NCBI GenBank assembly: GCA_947631075.1
Contig: CANRJU010000064.1
Span: forward strand, 1 to 11,524
Source of the DNA: an uncultured Lachnospiraceae bacterium
Lineage (GTDB): Bacteria; Bacillota; Clostridia; Lachnospirales; Lachnospiraceae
Length of the DNA stretch: 11,524 bases
Direction: 5' to 3'
Below, piece by piece: positions 6,919 through 11,524 of this stretch. The notes beneath the pieces were generated by a model. The model had not been told where the DNA came from and made no database searches. It saw only the letters and a program-made list of their open reading frames with translations. The translations under genes were made by a program, and so were the position numbers. Positions within the stretch are counted from its first letter, which is position 1. The number at the start of each line of letters is the position of its first letter.

Positions 6919-9168
6919 TTACTTATTGTTCTTTGGCTCCATTCCATATTTTTTTCTCATGGCAGCCATCTTTACTGTGCTGTTTTCCGGCAGCGCATAC
7001 GACAAGATATACTTCTCCGGGATTTTCTCGTCTACAGCCCGCTTTATCTCGTTTCGCTGTGCCGGAGAAAATTTGTAATGGGAAAGCCTGCCGGCAAGCG
7101 CCTGACCAGAAGCGTTCTCTGAATCATCCTCTGAACCGCCCTCAAATTGTCCGGCTTTGTTTACCTCTTTTTCCGCCGCCTGTTTCTTTAGTGCGATCAG
7201 TTCGGCAACAAGTCTGCCCTCTGTCTCCTCATCCGGCGTATAGGCAAGATCCGCCCTGTCTCCCTCCTTCCTGCGGAACTCTTTTTCCTCCCGTGCCTGA
7301 TCAATTTCCGCAAAACGGCGGCTGACACCTAGCTCATCCAGCAGCATAAACTCCTCATAGGACAGTGAATCTATATAGACAGCCTCCCCTTTGTCCCTGC
7401 GTTTCTCATACTGCTTCAATCCTTCCGGCGTCAGTATGTCAAAACTGCGGGCAAGCAGATTCCCCGGAATCCTTGGTTCAAACCGGAACGGTTTCCCTTT
7501 TCCGTCTGCACTCTGCGCAAATCTCGGATGCTTTGGCGTGAAATACTTATTGTCTAACACAGGATTCATGCCACGGATAAAAACAAGGCATTTCCCATTA
7601 TCCAGCATTCTCACTTCATCCGGCGTCAGGATCTCCCTTCCAAGGACATCCATATTCCGGCTGGAACTGCCCTGTTTTCCCCTGGTCTCTCCGCTAGACC
7701 GCTTATCAATGGTCATTTTTCCAAGCAATTTTGAGATATACTCGTGGGTACTCTGCTCATTGCCGCCAAGATAAACGGTCGTGTCACAGTTCCCGGTGAT
7801 GGTTTCCCATGTATCCTTAAAAAGCGCCTTAATCTGCGCCAGATTCTGAATAATGATAACACTGGATATCTCACGGCTCCGCATGGTGGAGAGAAGGGAG
7901 CAGAAATCATCTGGCAATGCGACATTGGAAAATTCGTCTAAAAGAAATGTCACATGGATCGGCAGCCTTCCCCCATAATTAAAATCTGCCTGATAATAAA
8001 GTTCCTGAAAAATCTGCGTATACAAAAGCCCGATAATGAAATTGTAGCTTTTATCTGAATCCGGTATAACGCAGAACAGCGCCGTCTTCGTATGTCCATC
8101 CGCATTTATCCCCGTTCCCAGTTCCTCCAGATTCAGGTCATCCTTTGACAGAAGCCTCATAACCTGTCTACTCTCCAGCTTTGCCAGCCTGGAATTGGCA
8201 GAAATGATGATGGAACGGATCGTATCTCCCGCCCCGCGCATGCATTTGTTGTACTGCTTTACTGCCGGATGGTTCTTGCCTAATGGCGATGTCGCCTCAA
8301 GAAATGCCATCCTTGCATCTAAGTCTGAAACCTTATCCTTTTCCACCACCTCCGCTTCAGAAAGCAGCTCCATGACAGACTGCATATTGCGGGATGCCGG
8401 CGGCATTTCCAGCCATACATAAAAAAAGAGAGCCTGTAAAAACATTCCCTCTGCTTTGTCCCAGAACGGATCGTTTGGCGCTGCGTTCTTAGGCGTCGTA
8501 TTGCTCATCAGGTTTGTGACCAGTTTCACCACATCCGTCTCCTCACGGATATACACAAATGGATTGTAACAATCACTGTTCTCCATATCCAGCAAGTTGA
8601 TGACCCTCACCTGATAACCGTTCTGTTTTAACAATTCCCCCTGGCTTCGGAGAATTTCTCCCTTGGGATCCGTCACGATAAACGAAGTGTTAAGCTGCAT
8701 AAGGTTCGGCTTTACTTCATAAAATGTCTTGCCCGCGCCGCTTCCTCCGATGATCAGGACATTGTTATTGCGCCCTGTTTTCCTTGTGTCCAGGCTCATT
8801 CTCACATTCTGGCTCAGAATGCGGTTTTTGCTGTCGTCTCCGGTATCGGCAAGGAGCCTGTTTATCTCTTTGGGTTTTGCCAGCCGGGCAGTCCCGTACT
8901 CCCTGCCCGGCATTAAATTACGCTGGCTTGTGTAATAAATAAGGACTGCCGTGGCATAAATGAGCAGCGCAGCTGCCACCGCCTTTAATGTCCCGCCATT
9001 ATAATAGTCCCTCAGCGGATAGCTCAGCACTTTTCCAAAGGCTTCCACGAATGCCCCAAATTCCATTCCCTGTTTCCATGCTCCATTAACCAGATAGCCC
9101 AGATATGCGGAACATAATGCACCGATAACAATCATGGGGAGAAATGGTTTTTTCTTTGTCGCCCTCAT
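6919..9168 (-). CDS. virD4: VirD4/TraG-type conjugative coupling protein (CD1115 type)
   Basis: A 749-residue coupling ATPase that links the relaxosome to the channel. Numbered from the ATG at 9168: two N-terminal membrane helices at about 9-30 and 64-80; Walker A GGSGAGKT at 141-148 (Lys147); the typical IVTDPKGE at 164-171; Walker B FLLDEF at 408-413 (Asp411, Glu412); and a downstream SVIIIQNLAQI strand at 436-446. A charged linker (about 615-690) leads to a C-terminal unit near 700-740 (FSPAQRNEIKRA...) that resembles helical units in other mobile-element proteins and in the coiled-coil protein of this operon. I preferred this ATG to the in-frame GTG at 9177, whose TGA overlap with the pcfB stop is tidy but which has a poor ribosome site, whereas GAGGTGA is well placed for the ATG. 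All ATPase motifs are intact. Confidence 0.96.
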   Translation of the reverse strand: MRATKKKPFLPMIVIGALCSAYLGYLVNGAWKQGMEFGAFVEAFGKVLSYPLRDYYNGGTLKAVAAALLIYATAVLIYYTSQRNLMPGREYGTARLAKPKEINRLLADTGDDSKNRILSQNVRMSLDTRKTGRNNNVLIIGGSGAGKTFYEVKPNLMQLNTSFIVTDPKGEILRSQGELLKQNGYQVRVINLLDMENSDCYNPFVYIREETDVVKLVTNLMSNTTPKNAAPNDPFWDKAEGMFLQALFFYVWLEMPPASRNMQSVMELLSEAEVVEKDKVSDLDARMAFLEATSPLGKNHPAVKQYNKCMRGAGDTIRSIIISANSRLAKLESRQVMRLLSKDDLNLEELGTGINADGHTKTALFCVIPDSDKSYNFIIGLLYTQIFQELYYQADFNYGGRLPIHVTFLLDEFSNVALPDDFCSLLSTMRSREISSVIIIQNLAQIKALFKDTWETITGNCDTTVYLGGNEQSTHEYISKLLGKMTIDKRSSGETRGKQGSSSRNMDVLGREILTPDEVRMLDNGKCLVFIRGMNPVLDNKYFTPKHPRFAQSADGKGKPFRFEPRIPGNLLARSFDILTPEGLKQYEKRRDKGEAVYIDSLSYEEFMLLDELGVSRRFAEIDQAREEKEFRRKEGDRADLAYTPDEETEGRLVAELIALKKQAAEKEVNKAGQFEGGSEDDSENASGQALAGRLSHYKFSPAQRNEIKRAVDEKIPEKYILSYALPENSTVKMAAMRKKYGMEPKNNK

Positions 9169-9173
9169 CTGTA

Positions 9174-9180
9174 TCACCTC
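9174..9180 (-). promoter_or_regulatory. Ribosome binding site for virD4, overlapping the pcfB stop
   Basis: The minus strand reads GAGGTGA, whose TGA is the stop codon of the upstream gene, followed by five bases and the ATG at 9168. The overlap suggests coupled translation of the PcfB-like protein and VirD4. It argues against the GTG at 9177 as the start, because that GTG lies inside this site. Confidence 0.65.
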
Positions 9181-10265
9181 GACTTTCCGGGAACTGTCCG
9201 CATTATCTTCTGTGCCGTTTTTTCATACTGTTCTCGGACTCCTTTAGATACCGGATCATAGTGTCCGGCAAAAAGGGCGTCCCCTTTCATGGTCTCCATC
9301 ACACGATTGTCCTCGGAGTAGAGCTTATACTGCTTTTCCCGGTCAAGATAGCACAGAAGCGTCTTGCCGCCGTAGATTTCCATGACATCCTCTTTATTGA
9401 GCCAGATAAACCGGGCATCCCTGCCCCATGTCCCCGGCACTCTTGTCTTTACCGCATGATCATTCTCCTCTGCAATCATCTTTCTTGCTATCGTGATATC
9501 CGCAAAATTTGTATTCTTTGAGGCAGCAATTACCTTCATCCGCTCTGACAGTTCCCGAAACCTGCGTATTCTGCCCTCAAAAGTTTCACGATCCATCATT
9601 ACCTTGTACTGTCCCCCGCCATCCGGCTGTTCCACCACCCCGATCTTCTGGAGCTGGGAAAGCGCCTTTTTTACACTGTCCCCATCTACCGAAAGCTGAC
9701 TTCCTATTTCGTCCACGCTGACACTGTTTTTTCCTACCGCATACCGTCCCACTTTTTCTAACAGGTTATCCAGGCTGGCGTCAGCATGGACATCCAAGTT
9801 TCCCTTTTTCTGTTCTTTCAAGAACCGGTCAAAAACAGCAAGCTCCTTATCATCCGCATCTTCTAAAAACTTATCCATAGAACGCATCTGATAACTGTCT
9901 GATTTTAACTTTTGAAGCAGCAGGTTCACGCGGGGAACTGCTTCACTGTGAAACAGCACTTCCGCCCTGTTTTTTCCGTTTCCCATCTCTGGAAGCACAG
10001 AATACAGGATTCCGTATTTTCTTGCAAACCTCTCCACCTGCTTGAGATCTTTCTTATCAAACTGAAGCACCTGAAGATCGCCGCCCCTCATCAGGAGCTT
10101 CTTCATGGTTGTCCTTCCCATCTGCTTTTCAAACTCTAACATCCCATAGAGAAATTTTACTGCCTTCTGCATCGACTGGATGGAACCGCTTCCGACTTTC
10201 ATCGCAATTTCTAGCCCCTCAAAGCTGACCCTTATAATCTGCACTGCGTCTGCAATCTCTGACAT
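9174..10265 (-). CDS. pcfB: PcfB/DUF3801-like conjugation accessory protein with extra C-terminal parts
   Basis: A 363-residue soluble protein. Residues about 6-122 fit PcfB/DUF3801: a helical start (VQIIRVSFEGLEIAMK), then a short motif around MKKLLMRGGDLQVLQF and DLKQVERFARKYGILYSVL. Enterococcal PcfB is known to help the coupling protein recognise the relaxosome, and the place just before virD4 fits that role. The typical protein is, as I recall, under about 200 residues. Here there is a further helical linker, a winged-helix-like segment at about 165-222 (SVDEIGSQLSVDGDSVKKALSQLQKIGVV, then a GGGQYKV wing), and an unassigned tail rich in aromatic and charged residues at 254-363. The start at 10265 is set by AAAGGAGG; the frame extends to 10313, but that would overlap the upstream gene with no better site. 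Confidence 0.8.
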   Translation of the reverse strand: MSEIADAVQIIRVSFEGLEIAMKVGSGSIQSMQKAVKFLYGMLEFEKQMGRTTMKKLLMRGGDLQVLQFDKKDLKQVERFARKYGILYSVLPEMGNGKNRAEVLFHSEAVPRVNLLLQKLKSDSYQMRSMDKFLEDADDKELAVFDRFLKEQKKGNLDVHADASLDNLLEKVGRYAVGKNSVSVDEIGSQLSVDGDSVKKALSQLQKIGVVEQPDGGGQYKVMMDRETFEGRIRRFRELSERMKVIAASKNTNFADITIARKMIAEENDHAVKTRVPGTWGRDARFIWLNKEDVMEIYGGKTLLCYLDREKQYKLYSEDNRVMETMKGDALFAGHYDPVSKGVREQYEKTAQKIMRTVPGKSR

Positions 10266-10269
10266 GACC

Positions 10270-10280
10270 GCACCTCCTTT
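10270..10280 (-). promoter_or_regulatory. Ribosome binding site that sets the pcfB start
   Basis: The minus strand reads AAAGGAGGTG four to six bases before the ATG at 10265, a near-perfect match to the 16S rRNA tail. It overlaps the TAA of the upstream coiled-coil gene (10281-10279), a sign of operon organisation and probable coupling. Confidence 0.75.
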
Positions 10281-11472
10281 ACTGTATGCCCTTGTCAGAT
10301 ATGACCACATCAATGATTCCTGACATGGTCTCTGCCGGAAGCCCGCACTCGATCAGATCTTTTAGCTCCTGATCCGAAAAATGACATTCCTTTGCCCTCT
10401 TGATCTCTATCAGCTGGTCCTTATCCAATCCGCCCGTGAGCAGCATGGAAAGAAGCGACTCCTGCGAAGGCGTTCCTTTGAACATCCTTGTCGCTATAGC
10501 GGCAACTCCTTTGTGTTTCCTAGTATCCGCCCTCTCAATATGCACCGGGATCATCATTCCATCCGGTGTCCGGAGCATGGCATGGCGGCTCCCGGAAACG
10601 ATATGTTCTGCCGGGCGTGCCGTCTGCTCCTTTTCCTCACTGTAAGCAGCGCCCGCCCTTCCTTCTGCCCGGTCCGGTCTCTGCTCCCCTGCTGGTTTTC
10701 TGGTTTCCCGTTCCTGGCTTTCTTTCATAATCAACATCTCCTCCCTTAACTTGCTGATCTCCTCCTCCTTGCCCTTTATGACGCCGGCAGAAGCAGCAAG
10801 ATCCCGCTTTAACTCCTCCACCTGCCGTTCCAGCCGGTCCAGTTCCCCGTTTAGCTTTTTCTCGGCAGCCTGACTGCCCTCCTCTGTCATCCGCATTTCC
10901 CAGTTCCTGACCATCCCTGCTACTTCGTCTAGGGACTTTTGCTCCGGCTTCACTGCTTCCTTAATCTCCTTGGCGAATCTTTCAAAGACCGGTTCCATCG
11001 CCCGGACAATCTCCTCAGTATCGGCAGAGACAGGCACTTTTTTATTTTCCACAGCCGTTTCCAGCTGTTCTGCCTTCTCTGGCCGGTCCGGTCTCGCATG
11101 GCTCATATCTTCCTTGATTTTGCTAAATATCTGCTCCATATCATGGGCAGTCGCGTTCTTTGAAATAACGCTTATAATGTTATCTTCCGACATGCCGCCC
11201 TTTAACTCCGCAAGCGTCAGTCTCAGCTGATATTCATCCAGCCGTTTCATTTTCTTCACCAGTTTGGGAGAAGCGCCCGTATGAATCGCCTCGGACATCG
11301 CTTTTGCATTTGCCTCCCGAATCGACGGAACAATATATAGCTCCACCATTTCCTTGGATAACCCATACTCTAAATCCTTTCCGGCAAGTTCCACAACCGG
11401 ATCCGCAATTCCCTTTGCCCGGTATCCCTGAAGCAACAGTTTCCGGTCGCTCTCTGATAATCTTTTTTCCAT
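10279..11472 (-). CDS. Coiled-coil protein of the conjugation operon, function unknown
   Basis: A 397-residue hydrophilic protein that I cannot assign to a named family. Three parts are visible: an all-helical N-terminal region (about 1-125) with repeat-like units such as EYQLRLTLAELKGGMSEDNI; a charged middle with a long predicted coiled coil at about 195-255 (ELDRLERQVEELKRDL and following) and a loose linker with RPDRPEK and RPDRAEG echoes; and a C-terminal helical region (about 318-393) containing DKDQLIEIKRAKECHFSDQEL. There is no signal peptide or membrane span. The position before pcfB and virD4 suggests a cytoplasmic helper of DNA processing or coupling, possibly a scaffold, but this is inference. 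The ATG at 11472 is preferred over a TTG at 11493 because AAGGAGG lies nine bases upstream of it. Confidence 0.8.
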   Translation of the reverse strand: MEKRLSESDRKLLLQGYRAKGIADPVVELAGKDLEYGLSKEMVELYIVPSIREANAKAMSEAIHTGASPKLVKKMKRLDEYQLRLTLAELKGGMSEDNIISVISKNATAHDMEQIFSKIKEDMSHARPDRPEKAEQLETAVENKKVPVSADTEEIVRAMEPVFERFAKEIKEAVKPEQKSLDEVAGMVRNWEMRMTEEGSQAAEKKLNGELDRLERQVEELKRDLAASAGVIKGKEEEISKLREEMLIMKESQERETRKPAGEQRPDRAEGRAGAAYSEEKEQTARPAEHIVSGSRHAMLRTPDGMMIPVHIERADTRKHKGVAAIATRMFKGTPSQESLLSMLLTGGLDKDQLIEIKRAKECHFSDQELKDLIECGLPAETMSGIIDVVISDKGIQ

Positions 11473-11476
11473 TCTC

Positions 11477-11524
11477 CTAAGCCTCCTTGTCAAACTGAAC
11501 AGTTACCTTTTTAACTGCTCCCTG
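11477..11524 (-). CDS. 3' end of an upstream operon gene, cut by the window edge
   Basis: One minus-strand frame is open from the window edge to a TAG at 11479-11477, giving a C-terminal tail QGAVKKVTVQFDKEA. The other two frames are closed by stops within the first 21 bases. The tail ends four bases before the next ATG and contains that gene's ribosome site, the same packing seen in the rest of the operon. Its identity cannot be told from 15 residues. In related elements genes for relaxosome or DNA-processing proteins often lie on this side. Confidence 0.5.
   Translation of the reverse strand, partial: QGAVKKVTVQFDKEA
11482..11488 (-). promoter_or_regulatory. Ribosome binding site that sets the coiled-coil gene start
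   Basis: AAGGAGG on the minus strand is nine bases before the ATG at 11472 and lies inside the last codons of the upstream frame. A second AGGAG lies too close to the ATG to serve. The TTG at 11493 precedes this site and is a poorer start. Confidence 0.65.

Noticed and set aside
6801..7325. Plus-strand open frame of 174 codons
   Set aside because: It lies wholly opposite the pilin-like and virD4 genes, its translation is proline- and serine-rich without domain features, and it has no ribosome site. It is an antisense shadow.
9175..9177. GTG start of virD4 overlapping the pcfB TGA
   Set aside because: The overlap looks neat, but the Shine-Dalgarno GAGGTGA would include the GTG itself, while the ATG nine bases later is well spaced from it. 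The difference is only three residues and cannot be excluded.
10266..10313. Longer N-terminus of the PcfB-like protein
   Set aside because: It would add 16 residues coded by the end of the preceding gene and the ribosome site itself. The AAAGGAGG clearly serves the ATG at 10265.
1..11524. CRISPR array, tRNA, rRNA, insertion sequence, origin of transfer or attachment site
   Set aside because: Reading both strands by eye, I found no regularly spaced repeats, tRNA cloverleaf, transposase, long terminal inverted repeats or recognisable nic-type site. A covariance-model or repeat search could still find something subtle.

Overview
The window is a conjugation (type IV secretion) gene cluster from a Gram-positive integrative conjugative element or related mobile element. 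The likely host is a gut Clostridia bacterium of the Lachnospiraceae type. I infer this from the protein families and their order (PcfB, VirD4, small pilin-like protein, VirB6, PrgI, VirB4, NlpC/P60 hydrolase), the strong AGGAGG ribosome binding sites, and the middling GC content. The order matches the Tn1549-like / Clostridioides difficile CD1108-CD1116 conjugation module as I remember it. Naming a genus would be guesswork.

All confident genes lie on the minus strand, so transcription runs from high to low coordinates. Reading in that direction: the tail of an upstream gene (11524-11477); a 397-residue coiled-coil protein of unknown function (11472-10279); a PcfB/DUF3801-type accessory protein with an added winged-helix-like part (10265-9174); the VirD4 coupling ATPase (9168-6919); a small two-helix pilin-like protein of the Maff2/VirB2 kind (6898-6545); a VirB6-like polytopic membrane protein (6480-5620); the PrgI/VirB3-like protein (5572-5195); the VirB4 ATPase (5192-2733); and a membrane-anchored two-domain peptidoglycan hydrolase, 3D plus NlpC/P60 (2716-809). 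Gaps are 2 to 64 bases, and most ribosome binding sites sit on or in the end of the preceding gene, so this looks like one operon.

Working model from the known families: PcfB and VirD4 pick up the processed DNA at the membrane. VirB4 powers assembly and transfer. VirB6, PrgI and the pilin-like protein form the membrane channel, and the 3D-NlpC/P60 protein opens the cell wall. No relaxase, integrase, origin of transfer or attachment site is recognisable here.

Downstream of a weak terminator-like hairpin (758-795) lies a separate small gene (712-188) resembling a domain of phage and plasmid polyvalent proteins (LPD3-like). The first 187 bases are otherwise non-coding or hold the end of a possible plus-strand gene. 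They also contain a plausible plus-strand promoter pointing into the small gene, with an interrupted inverted repeat around it.

Most of the window is a recognisable conjugation module. The points most worth a second look are a GC-rich hairpin between the ribosome binding site and the start codon of virB6, the enlarged PcfB protein, a helical sequence unit shared by the coupling protein and the coiled-coil protein, and the antisense-facing promoter at the left edge.
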